A stretch of DNA of 7,236 bases from Savagea sp. (GCA_030146155.1 JASLCF010000043.1:1-7236), one strand, 5' to 3'. Positions 1-5,974 are shown, numbered from the stretch's first letter. The notes: generated by a model not told the origin, from the letters alone. A program made the numbers and translations.

Positions 1-117
1 ACAGTAAATGTATGAGAACGATTTCAAAATAACATACTCTTGTTCTTCAATGTACATATTGTAAGATGGCTGATGAATTTGAAATGAAAGACAACTGGAA
101 TAGTTATTCTGTAACAC
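1..117 (-). CDS. Possible partial ORF, cut by left edge (weak)
   Basis: A minus-strand frame stays open from an in-frame stop at 187-189 to the left edge, about 62 codons. Possible starts are GTG at 117-115, ATG at 57-55, or the rare start CTG at 138-136. Only the CTG has a Shine-Dalgarno-like sequence upstream (AAAGGAG at 156-150, 11 bases away); the GTG and ATG have none. The visible residues include MYIEEQEYVILKSF, which looks protein-like, but I do not recognise a family. An open frame this long can arise by chance in AT-rich DNA. It may be the 5' end of a gene lying mostly outside the window, or not a gene at all. The coordinates given use the GTG. Confidence 0.15.
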   Translation of the reverse strand, partial: MLQNNYSSCLSFQIHQPSYNMYIEEQEYVILKSFSYIYC

Positions 118-178
118 AATAAGTTTAAGCTCATTCAGCTTATTATCTTCTCCTTTGGAAATGAATGATGAAAAGTGT

Positions 179-192
179 AGAAAACGCTAACA
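179..192 (+). promoter_or_regulatory. Candidate CcpA-binding cre site
   Basis: The 14 bases AGAAAACGCTAACA match the Bacillus cre consensus TGWAANCGNTNWCA at every specified position except the first (A instead of T). CcpA mediates carbon catabolite control in Bacillales. The site lies about 140 bases upstream of the -35 box of the yjiH-type gene, far for direct repression. It could equally serve a leftward gene outside the window. A one-mismatch match is expected roughly by chance somewhere in a window this size, so its intergenic position is the main support. Confidence 0.3.
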
Positions 193-194
193 TT

Positions 195-210
195 TTCAAT
201 TGAATATTCA
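195..210. repeat. Two overlapping perfect 10-bp palindromes
   Basis: TTCAATTGAA (195-204) and TGAATATTCA (201-210) are each perfect palindromes and share four bases. They start two bases after the cre-like site. A related arrangement recurs at 283-300, where CAATTGAA and TATTCA are separated by four bases instead of none. The layout is operator-like, but AT-rich intergenic DNA produces such palindromes easily and no regulator family is identified. Confidence 0.3.
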
Positions 211-331
211 TACATCCTTTTTGAGTGGACATACAAGCCTATTTTTAAAAGTAGATGTAAACGCAATCATTTCTACTATCAACAATTGAAGATATATTCA
301 CTTTGTGTATAAACATTGATTTAAAAGGCTT

Positions 332-360
332 TTGAAATAGAGTCTGAATGTTCGCATAAT
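332..360 (+). promoter_or_regulatory. Sigma-A promoter for the YjiH-family gene
   Basis: TTGAAA (332-337, 4 of 6 matches to TTGACA) is followed after exactly 17 bases by CATAAT (355-360, 5 of 6 matches to TATAAT). Transcription would start near 367, giving a leader of about 70 bases before the ATG at 439. The leader is A/T-rich and I see no terminator or riboswitch in it. Confidence 0.6.
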
Positions 361-438
361 AAAAAAAGAGTAGATTATTCATTTGCTTTAGGATAAACTG
401 AATAAAAATACTATTGTTTTTGAAGGAGTGGGGAAAAG

Positions 439-1785
439 ATGCAACAAAGAAAAGCATCCAATTGGATTTGGTTTATCTTACCATCCATTATTGGGGTCTT
501 CCTATTTATGATTCCAGTAAAAGTGGATGGAGATTGGCGTGTGTCCATTGCCATTTTAGCCGGTATTGTCGATGGCAAAATCGCTACATACATGCCATTC
601 GTCGGAATGATTATTATGATTATCGCAGCACTCGGTTCCGTGATTTACTTATTTATTCGTGAACCCAAACCAGGTTTTTTCACAAATTTATTTAAAGTCA
701 ATTTATTTTGGACAATCACTCGTCTATTAGCCGCTGCTTTTGCGGTAATGGTGTACACGCAGACAGGTCCAGAAGCGATCATCAATGAGAATACAGGTGG
801 TTTACTGTTAAGTGATGAAGGATTAGTATCGTTCTTATTTACAATTTTCTTATTCGCAGGATTATTATTACCGCTCTTATTAAATTTTGGATTATTAGAA
901 TTTTTCGGTTCGTTAATGGTGAAAGTGATGCGACCATTATTTAAATTACCAGGACGTTCATCCGTCGATGCGTTAACTTCATGGGTAGGGGATGGAACAA
1001 TCGGGGTACTTTTGACAAGTAAACAATATGAGGAAGGGTACTACACCAAAAAAGAAGCTGCGATTATTGGGACAACTTTCTCTGTTGTATCGATTACATT
1101 TGCTATTACCATCATTGAAAGAGTAGGGTTAGGGTCTTATTTCGTTCCTTATTATGCTACGGTTGCGTTAGTAGGATTAGTATTAGCATTAATTATGCCT
1201 AGAATCTATCCGCTCAATAAAAAGCCAGATACGTATATTGATGGATCGGTTCAAGATTTATCAAAAGAGGAACAAGTAACAGAGGGAACAGCGATACAAA
1301 CTGGTTTAAAATTAGCTTTAGATAAAGCAGAAAAAAATAAATCCATCCCATTAATGTTGAAAAATGGTGTACAAAACATTTTAGATATGTGGATTGGCGT
1401 AATTCCAGTTGTAATGGCTTTCGGAACACTTGCCTTAATTTTAGCGGAATATACATCGGTGTTTCATATCATTGGAAAACCATTCGAGCCTTTCTTAAAT
1501 CTACTACAAATTCCTGAAGCTGCTGAAGCCGCACCTCTGATGGTTGTTGGATTCACAGATATGTTCTTACCAGTTATTTTAGCAGAAGGCGTTATTTTAA
1601 CTGAAATGACATTGTTCGTCGTTGCGACGATGTCAGTCGTACAATTAATTTTCTTAGCTGAAGTAGGGGGCTTACTATTAGGTTCTAAAATCCCAGTCAA
1701 CTTCTTCGACTTAGTGCTTATTTTCTTAATCCGTACAGTGATTGCATTACCTATCGTATCACTCGCTGCACATTTGATCTTTTAA
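439..1785 (+). CDS. yjiH: YjiH family membrane protein, nucleoside-recognition (Gate) domains
   Basis: This 448-residue integral membrane protein resembles the YjiH family, whose Gate domains are shared with nucleoside transporters and the spore maturation proteins SpmA/SpmB. The start ATG has AAGGAG 10 bases upstream (423-428). Hydrophobic segments lie near residues 10-27, 50-73, 88-107, 128-157, 205-227, 234-254, 317-336, 364-383, 389-414 and 422-447. A hydrophilic loop (about 257-305) splits it into two halves. Each half has a Gate-like stretch: residues 164-193 (RPLFKLPGRSS..., then GDGTIGVLL) and 347-382 (KPFEPFLNLLQIPEAAEAAP, then FTDMFLPVILA), which looks like an internal duplication. 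The transported substrate is unknown. In E. coli yjiH lies next to yjiG; no YjiG-like partner is visible here. The gene seems monocistronic, with its own promoter and a strong terminator. Family confidence is high; functional confidence is low. Confidence 0.88.
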   Translation: MQQRKASNWIWFILPSIIGVFLFMIPVKVDGDWRVSIAILAGIVDGKIATYMPFVGMIIMIIAALGSVIYLFIREPKPGFFTNLFKVNLFWTITRLLAAAFAVMVYTQTGPEAIINENTGGLLLSDEGLVSFLFTIFLFAGLLLPLLLNFGLLEFFGSLMVKVMRPLFKLPGRSSVDALTSWVGDGTIGVLLTSKQYEEGYYTKKEAAIIGTTFSVVSITFAITIIERVGLGSYFVPYYATVALVGLVLALIMPRIYPLNKKPDTYIDGSVQDLSKEEQVTEGTAIQTGLKLALDKAEKNKSIPLMLKNGVQNILDMWIGVIPVVMAFGTLALILAEYTSVFHIIGKPFEPFLNLLQIPEAAEAAPLMVVGFTDMFLPVILAEGVILTEMTLFVVATMSVVQLIFLAEVGGLLLGSKIPVNFFDLVLIFLIRTVIALPIVSLAAHLIF

Positions 1786-1792
1786 CTTAACG

Positions 1793-1837
1793 AAAAAGCT
1801 GTTCAACCGTCTAATTGATGGGTTGAACAGCTTTTTT
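1793..1837 (+). terminator. Intrinsic terminator of the YjiH-family gene
   Basis: A perfect 16-bp stem pairs 1793-1808 (AAAAAGCTGTTCAACC) with 1821-1836, around a 12-base loop. The right arm ends in a run of six T. It starts eight bases after the stop codon. The A/T ends of the stem make it potentially active in both directions. Confidence 0.92.
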
Positions 1838-1842
1838 CATTT

Positions 1843-1884
1843 AAAAAAACTCGTTCGCCATCAGGACTGATGGACAAACGAGTT
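1843..1884 (-). terminator. Intrinsic terminator of the ABC-F gene
   Basis: On the minus strand, AACTCGTT (1884-1877) pairs with AACGAGTT (1855-1848). An inner CCATCA/TGATGG stem closes a four-base loop, with a small internal bulge between the two stems. A run of seven T follows (1849-1843). It starts six bases after the ABC-F stop codon and stands six bases from the plus-strand terminator, separating two convergent genes. Confidence 0.88.
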
Positions 1885-1890
1885 CAATTT

Positions 1891-3492
1891 TTACTTATTT
1901 TTTAATTTCCAATCAATATACTCATCATAAGACATCATTTTATCAATCATCGTTCCATCTTCTTGAATCTCGATGACACGATTTGCAATGGTTTGAATAA
2001 ACTGATGGTCATGAGAAGTGAATAGCATTGCACCTTTAAATGCAGCCAACCCGTCGTTCAATGCTTGAATCGACTCTAAATCTAAATGGTTTGTCGGATC
2101 ATCTAATAGCAACACATTCGCTTCTTTTAACATCATTTTCGATAACATACAACGTACTTTTTCTCCACCTGAAAGAACAGATGGCTTTTTATTTACTTCT
2201 TCACCAGAGAACAACATACGACCTAAGAAGCCACGAAGGAATGTTTCTGTCTCATCATCTGGAGAATATTGACGCAACCATTCAACTAATGTACGCTCAT
2301 TGCCATCAAAGTATTTCGCGTTGTCCATTGGGAAATAACTTTGCGTCGTTGTAATTCCCCATTTGATTTCTCCATTATCCGCTTCTACTTCACCTGCTAA
2401 AATATCAAGTAGGGCAGTTGTCGCAAGAGGGTTACCCATGAAAACAATCTTATCTTCACGATTCATTGTAAAACGAATATCTTTTAATAACTGAACGCCT
2501 TCTTGTTCATAATTTAAGTCAGTAACTTGTAGCACATCATTCCCAATTTCACGACTCATTTTAAAATTCACATAAGGATATTTACGACTAGAAGGTTTAA
2601 TATCATCTAATTCAATTTTATCCAATGTTTTCTTACGAGAAGTCGCTTGTTTAGATTTCGATGCGTTGGCAGAGAAACGAGCGATAAAGTCTTGTAACTC
2701 TTTAATTTTCTCTTCTTTTTTCTTATTTTGTTCTTGAGACAATTTTAATGCCAATTGACTTGATTCATACCAGAAATCATAGTTCCCAGCGTATAATTGA
2801 ATTTTCCCAAAGTCTAAATCCGCAATATGTGTACACACATTATTTAAGAAGTGACGGTCATGGGAAACAACGATGACAGTGTTTTCAAAGTTAATCAAGA
2901 ACTCATTCAACCAGTGAATGGCTTCAATGTCTAAATGGTTCGTCGGCTCATCGAGTAAAAGAACGTCTGGTTTACCAAATAAAGCTTGTGCTAACAATAC
3001 TTTCACTTTTTCAGAACCCGTTAATTCGCTCATTTTCACATCATGTAAATCTTCTTTAATGCCTAACCCTTGAAGTAAAATCGCCGCTTCTGATTCAGCT
3101 TCCCAACCATCTAATTCAGCAAACTCTCCTTCAAGTTCAGCAGCGCGCATGCCGTCATCTTCCGTCATATCTTCGCCTTTAGCGTAAATCGCATCTTTTT
3201 CTTTCATAATGTCATATAAACGTTTATGACCCATAATCACCGTTTCCATCACTGGAAATTCTTCGTATTCGAAGTGGTTCTGTTTTAAAACAGCTAATCG
3301 ATCATTTTTGTTCATGATGACTTGACCTGATTGAGGTTCAAGTTCACCTGATAAAATTTTTAGAAAAGTTGATTTCCCAGCACCATTCGCACCAATAAGG
3401 CCATAACAATTGCCTGGGTTGAATTGTATATTTACATCTTCAAATAGTTTACGATCACCAAACTGAAGACTAATGTCTGAAACTGCTAACAT
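1891..3492 (-). CDS. ykpA: ABC-F family ATPase, YkpA/YbiT type
   Basis: This 533-residue cytoplasmic protein has two ATP-binding cassettes and no membrane segment, as in ABC-F proteins, which act on ribosomes as translation or resistance factors. Cassette 1 has Walker A GANGAGKST (34-42), signature LTGSE (157-161), Walker B DVLLLDE (176-182) and H-loop H211. A Lys/Glu-rich linker (about 250-295) matches the ABC-F inter-domain arm. Cassette 2 has signature LSGGE (440-444), Walker B LLLDD (461-465) and H-loop H494. Its Walker A position reads GNPLATTA (353-360), lacking the lysine, and the catalytic Glu is Asp465. The start is ATG at 3492: AGGAGGA lies eight bases upstream and the MLAVSDISLQF N-terminus fits the family. 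The frame stays open upstream to 3663, but that part overlaps the glycosyltransferase gene and is not protein-like. The precise role of YkpA is not established. Confidence 0.93.
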   Translation of the reverse strand: MLAVSDISLQFGDRKLFEDVNIQFNPGNCYGLIGANGAGKSTFLKILSGELEPQSGQVIMNKNDRLAVLKQNHFEYEEFPVMETVIMGHKRLYDIMKEKDAIYAKGEDMTEDDGMRAAELEGEFAELDGWEAESEAAILLQGLGIKEDLHDVKMSELTGSEKVKVLLAQALFGKPDVLLLDEPTNHLDIEAIHWLNEFLINFENTVIVVSHDRHFLNNVCTHIADLDFGKIQLYAGNYDFWYESSQLALKLSQEQNKKKEEKIKELQDFIARFSANASKSKQATSRKKTLDKIELDDIKPSSRKYPYVNFKMSREIGNDVLQVTDLNYEQEGVQLLKDIRFTMNREDKIVFMGNPLATTALLDILAGEVEADNGEIKWGITTTQSYFPMDNAKYFDGNERTLVEWLRQYSPDDETETFLRGFLGRMLFSGEEVNKKPSVLSGGEKVRCMLSKMMLKEANVLLLDDPTNHLDLESIQALNDGLAAFKGAMLFTSHDHQFIQTIANRVIEIQEDGTMIDKMMSYDEYIDWKLKNK

Positions 3493-3525
3493 GTATAATT
3501 TCCTCCTCTTACTCACAATGCGTAT

Positions 3526-3534
3526 ATTATAGCA
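3526..3534 (-). promoter_or_regulatory. Extended -10 promoter of the ABC-F gene
   Basis: The minus strand reads TGCTATAAT (3534-3526), a perfect TATAAT with the TGn extension. No good -35 box is present: 17 bases upstream the sequence is ATCTTT (3554-3549), inside the terminator hairpin of the upstream gene. Transcription would start near 3519, just ahead of the ribosome binding site at 3507-3501. Confidence 0.7.
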
Positions 3535-3544
3535 TGAAACAAAG

Positions 3545-3574
3545 AAAAAAAGATGTACGATTTCACATCTTTTT
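3545..3574 (-). terminator. Weak terminator overlapping the glycosyltransferase stop
   Basis: On the minus strand AAAAAGATGT (3574-3565) pairs with ACATCTTTTT (3556-3547) around an eight-base loop, and the T-run continues to 3545. The TGA stop (3565-3563) lies at the stem-loop junction. The stem has few G/C pairs, so termination may be partial, leaving some read-through into the ABC-F gene. Confidence 0.5.
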
Positions 3575-4633
3575 AAACAATGTGCGAATGACTTCAGGCA
3601 CGGTTTCATCAATTGAAGCATTCCATTCACGCATGGCTTGACATTGCGCTTCGATTGTCTCAAGAGCCATTAAACGATCCTTGTTTTCATCTGTTAACAA
3701 CGCAGTGATGCCCGCCTCATTTAACAAATGATAATTGATTTCTTCGGGACCGGGTAGAAAATGATCGACGAAGAAAGGAATTTCTTTATAAATCAACTCC
3801 GACATTGTTACACCACCAGGCTTTGTAATCGCCAAGTCAATCGTATCATAAAGTGCATTCATATCATCTGCCGTCTCTAAATAAGGAATGGCAACAAGAC
3901 GGTCATTTTTTAAGGCTTGAATCGACTCTTTAAGTTTGTCGTTATTGCCACATAGTACATAAAAATGTTGTTTTGGAAATTGATCTAATAATTTTGTGAA
4001 ATGTTTTTGATCTAAAAAGCCGATACTACCTCCGGACAACAACACATGTTCAATCTGTTTGCGACGAGCTGCCTTTTGGTGAATCGCCGGTCGAATCGGA
4101 ATCCCTGTCACAAAAATATGTTCTTCAGGAATCGGATAAATCGACAACAGCTGTGCTTTGGCTTCTTCATGAGGAACGATGTGATACTCATTCTTTGTCC
4201 GTCCCCATACTTCATTTAAAAAGAAGTCAGTGTACACATTCACCACAGGAACGTCTATTTTTCCTTTTTCTTTCAATGTATTTAAAATCGAAGAAGGGAA
4301 GGCATGCGTACAAAAAATAAGGTCAGGCTGTTTTTCTCGAATTAATTTAAGCATTTTACGTTCTAAAATTCGTGTTAAAATCGTCACGGATGAACGCTCT
4401 TTTTTAGATACATTTTTCTCATACATCCACTGGTAAGTTCGCGGGGAGACATGTATCCACTTGATATAAAATGAACCAATCGCTTTTTCAAGCAATGGGT
4501 TGGTATAACGTAATAAGTCAACCGTTTCAATCTCATGTGTCGGGTCAACTCTTTCAATTTGTTCTCTCATAGCGTCAGCGACTTTCGTGTGTCCAGTCGG
4601 GAACGAAAATAAGGGTAATAATAAAATCTTCAT
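3563..4633 (-). CDS. MGDG-synthase/MurG-like glycosyltransferase
   Basis: This 356-residue protein has the two-domain GT-B layout of the GT28 group that includes UgtP (diglucosyl-diacylglycerol synthase), plant MGDG synthases and MurG. The N-terminal acceptor domain (about 1-180) opens with MKILLLPLFS, then TGHTKVADAM (13-22), which aligns with the GH-x-x-A-x-A region of the family, and has FCTHAFPSS (107-115). The C-terminal donor domain has LLSGGSIGF (198-206), DLAITKPGGVTMSEL (266-280), the typical nucleotide-sugar motif, and PGPEEINYHL (294-303). UgtP-like enzymes act at the inner face of the membrane and transfer a sugar from a UDP-sugar to a lipid. The sugar and acceptor here cannot be read from the sequence. 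The start overlaps the DedA stop as ATGA, with AAGGAG 11 bases upstream. It is the last gene of the operon. Confidence 0.85.
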   Translation of the reverse strand: MKILLLPLFSFPTGHTKVADAMREQIERVDPTHEIETVDLLRYTNPLLEKAIGSFYIKWIHVSPRTYQWMYEKNVSKKERSSVTILTRILERKMLKLIREKQPDLIFCTHAFPSSILNTLKEKGKIDVPVVNVYTDFFLNEVWGRTKNEYHIVPHEEAKAQLLSIYPIPEEHIFVTGIPIRPAIHQKAARRKQIEHVLLSGGSIGFLDQKHFTKLLDQFPKQHFYVLCGNNDKLKESIQALKNDRLVAIPYLETADDMNALYDTIDLAITKPGGVTMSELIYKEIPFFVDHFLPGPEEINYHLLNEAGITALLTDENKDRLMALETIEAQCQAMREWNASIDETVPEVIRTLFKKM

Positions 4634-5226
4634 GATTGCTGAGGCTCCTTTTTAAAAATGAAACGAATTAGGGTAAAAATGATAAACGCGCCGAATAAAA
4701 TAAATCCGACGGAAGTAATATAAATCGGTGGGATTTCCATACGACTTGCGATGAAATAACCGAAAAATAAATAGGGTAACGTCCATAGAATTGCTCCAAG
4801 TGTTGCGTATAAGACGAATGGAATAAAGTGTAATTGACTTACTCCAGCCACATAAGGACTAATTTGACGAACGCCAGGTAAATAGTAACCGAATGTTAGC
4901 GTCAACCTACTGCGTCGTTCATATTTGGTCCGTACTTTGTGGAATTTCTCTTCTGAAAAGCCGACAAAATGACCAAAGCGTTGAATGACAGGTAAGCCAA
5001 TCCAACGGCCTAAAAAGTATGCGACGATCATCCCTACAACCGAACCAAAAACGGCTACAAAGGAAGAAGTTCCGACAGAAAGTTCGTGACTGGCTGCCGC
5101 CATGCCAATAATGACGAGTAGTGATTCTTCCGGAGCGGGTATACCAACGATACCGAAAAACAGGCTGACAAAAATGATGACATAGCCATACGTTGCAAAT
5201 AAATCATTCCAGTATTCAATCGTCAT
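4630..5226 (-). CDS. DedA family (VTT domain) membrane protein
   Basis: This 198-residue membrane protein matches the DedA/VTT family. Characterised members move lipids across the cytoplasmic membrane, including UptA (undecaprenyl phosphate) and PetA (phosphatidylethanolamine) in Bacillus. Visible motifs are GIPAPEESLL (28-37, a re-entrant loop with acidic E33/E34), GSVVGMIVAYFLGRWIG (61-77) and GYYLPGVRQISPYVAG (113-128, with R120). Further membrane segments lie near 135-160 and 168-190. Compared with E. coli YqjA as I recall it, the first arginine of the R-x5-R pair is Tyr114, and the acidic residue before the loop is Gly25. These may mark a Gram-positive subfamily. The start has AAGGAG nine bases upstream. 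Both ends overlap neighbours by four bases, so translation is probably coupled with the deacetylase and the glycosyltransferase. The substrate lipid is unknown. Confidence 0.87.
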   Translation of the reverse strand: MTIEYWNDLFATYGYVIIFVSLFFGIVGIPAPEESLLVIIGMAAASHELSVGTSSFVAVFGSVVGMIVAYFLGRWIGLPVIQRFGHFVGFSEEKFHKVRTKYERRSRLTLTFGYYLPGVRQISPYVAGVSQLHFIPFVLYATLGAILWTLPYLFFGYFIASRMEIPPIYITSVGFILFGAFIIFTLIRFIFKKEPQQS

Positions 5227-5918
5227 AACTCTTCACTCCTTAGTCGGTCAAATGAATAAGTGGACGTCTCTAATAGACGTTTAACAGCTTGTAAAGTTGC
5301 AATAGGCGCACGTTCATCTGCACCTTTCGTCTCTCCATTATCATGCAACAATAAAATATCCCCTGGATGAATGTGTGCTTGCGTTAATTCGTCCAATTGA
5401 TGTCCTTTTTCTTTCCAGTCTTTGAATAAGCGAGTCCATAGTACGATGGGATGTGGCCAAATGTTGTCCATGCCCATTTGCAATTGCCCCCAAGGTGGGC
5501 GGTAGAGTGTAGCCTGTTCGCCAGTTATTTGAAACAATACAGCTTGTGTCTGGTGAATTTGTTCGTTCAGTTCATCAGGCGTTAAAAAAATCGCCGAACG
5601 ATGGGCATAATGATGAATCCCAATCGCATGGCCTTCTTCATGCATCCGTTTGATCAGGTGAGGGTATTGTGCTGCTCGTTCACCGACAACAAAGAAAGTC
5701 GCTTTCGCATCATATTGTTGCAATAGATCAAGTAACTGTGCGGTATAAAGTGGATGCGGGCCGTCATCAAAGGTTAAATAAACAGCCTCACGCTGCGGAA
5801 CTTGTCGTTTAATCATAGCTTGTGTAGTTGTTCTTTTTAAAATCGTGTAGGCTGCATTACGAACAGGTCGACTAGCGACTACTAACCCTGCAGCTAAGGC
5901 TATTGGAAATTTTTTCAT
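5223..5918 (-). CDS. NodB-type polysaccharide deacetylase
   Basis: This 231-residue protein is of the carbohydrate esterase 4 (NodB homology) family: metal-dependent enzymes that remove N-acetyl groups from peptidoglycan, chitin-type or lipid-linked amino sugars. Motif 1 is TFDDGP (49-54; D51 likely base, D52 metal ligand). Motif 2 is HHYAH (102-106), keeping both His ligands, though the usual preceding Asn is Ile101. Motif 3 is RPPWG (140-144). Motif 4 is LWTRLFKDW (160-168), with Leu164 where an Asp is common. Motif 5 is LLLHDN (189-194; H192). The N-terminus has KK and a short hydrophobic stretch (4-15) followed by several basic residues, so export or anchoring is uncertain. GAGGAG lies seven bases before the ATG. 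It is the first gene of the three-gene operon. Catalysis looks likely; the substrate is not determinable. Confidence 0.88.
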   Translation of the reverse strand: MKKFPIALAAGLVVASRPVRNAAYTILKRTTTQAMIKRQVPQREAVYLTFDDGPHPLYTAQLLDLLQQYDAKATFFVVGERAAQYPHLIKRMHEEGHAIGIHHYAHRSAIFLTPDELNEQIHQTQAVLFQITGEQATLYRPPWGQLQMGMDNIWPHPIVLWTRLFKDWKEKGHQLDELTQAHIHPGDILLLHDNGETKGADERAPIATLQAVKRLLETSTYSFDRLRSEEL

Positions 5919-5948
5919 TGAATCACTCCTCTTATTTGCCTATAAGTA

Positions 5949-5974
5949 TACGAAAGAAATTGCTTGAAAGTTTC
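5949..5974 (-). promoter_or_regulatory. Candidate ECF-sigma promoter of the deacetylase operon
   Basis: The minus strand has GAAAC (5974-5970), 17 bases, then CGTA (5952-5949). This resembles the Bacillus SigW/SigM/SigX promoters (TGAAAC, 16-17 bases, CGTA or CGTC), with A in place of the leading T. A sigma-A -10-like TATACT overlaps it (5950-5945) but has no -35 box at normal spacing (AAACTT). Transcription would start about 10 bases before the ribosome binding site. An envelope-stress sigma would fit the operon's likely membrane role, but this rests on one short match. Confidence 0.35.

Larger units (their letters stand above)
1..331. other. Intergenic region without a convincing gene
   Basis: This AT-rich stretch has no plus-strand frame with a start, a ribosome binding site and protein-like content. 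A 70-codon minus-strand frame at 245-457 is rich in Phe/Ile/Asn, overlaps the start of the next gene and has no family resemblance, so it is not called. The stretch does hold a cre-like sequence, two overlapping palindromes and a weak frame leaving the left edge, each listed separately. I see no tRNA, no terminator with a clear T-run and no recognisable riboswitch. Confidence 0.6.

Noticed and set aside
245..457. 70-codon minus-strand frame upstream of the yjiH-type gene
   Set aside because: AT-rich Phe/Ile/Asn composition, overlap with a real promoter, ribosome binding site and gene start, and no recognisable family.
414..662. 82-codon plus-strand frame overlapping the yjiH-type start
   Set aside because: It is in another frame of a well-supported membrane protein gene and its content is out-of-frame-like (Trp/Cys/Arg/Tyr clusters).
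1214..1700. Minus-strand frames at 1214-1456 and 1464-1700
   Set aside because: Antisense shadows of the yjiH-type gene.
2040..2354. 104-codon plus-strand frame inside the ABC-F gene
   Set aside because: Antisense shadow of conserved ABC cassette 2, with no ribosome binding site or family resemblance.
3493..3663. A 57-residue N-terminal extension of the ABC-F protein
   Set aside because: It overlaps the end of the glycosyltransferase gene in another frame, is not ABC-like, and the ATG at 3492 has a near-perfect ribosome binding site and a family-typical N-terminus.
4230..4436. Plus-strand frame inside the glycosyltransferase gene
   Set aside because: Antisense shadow of a conserved coding region.
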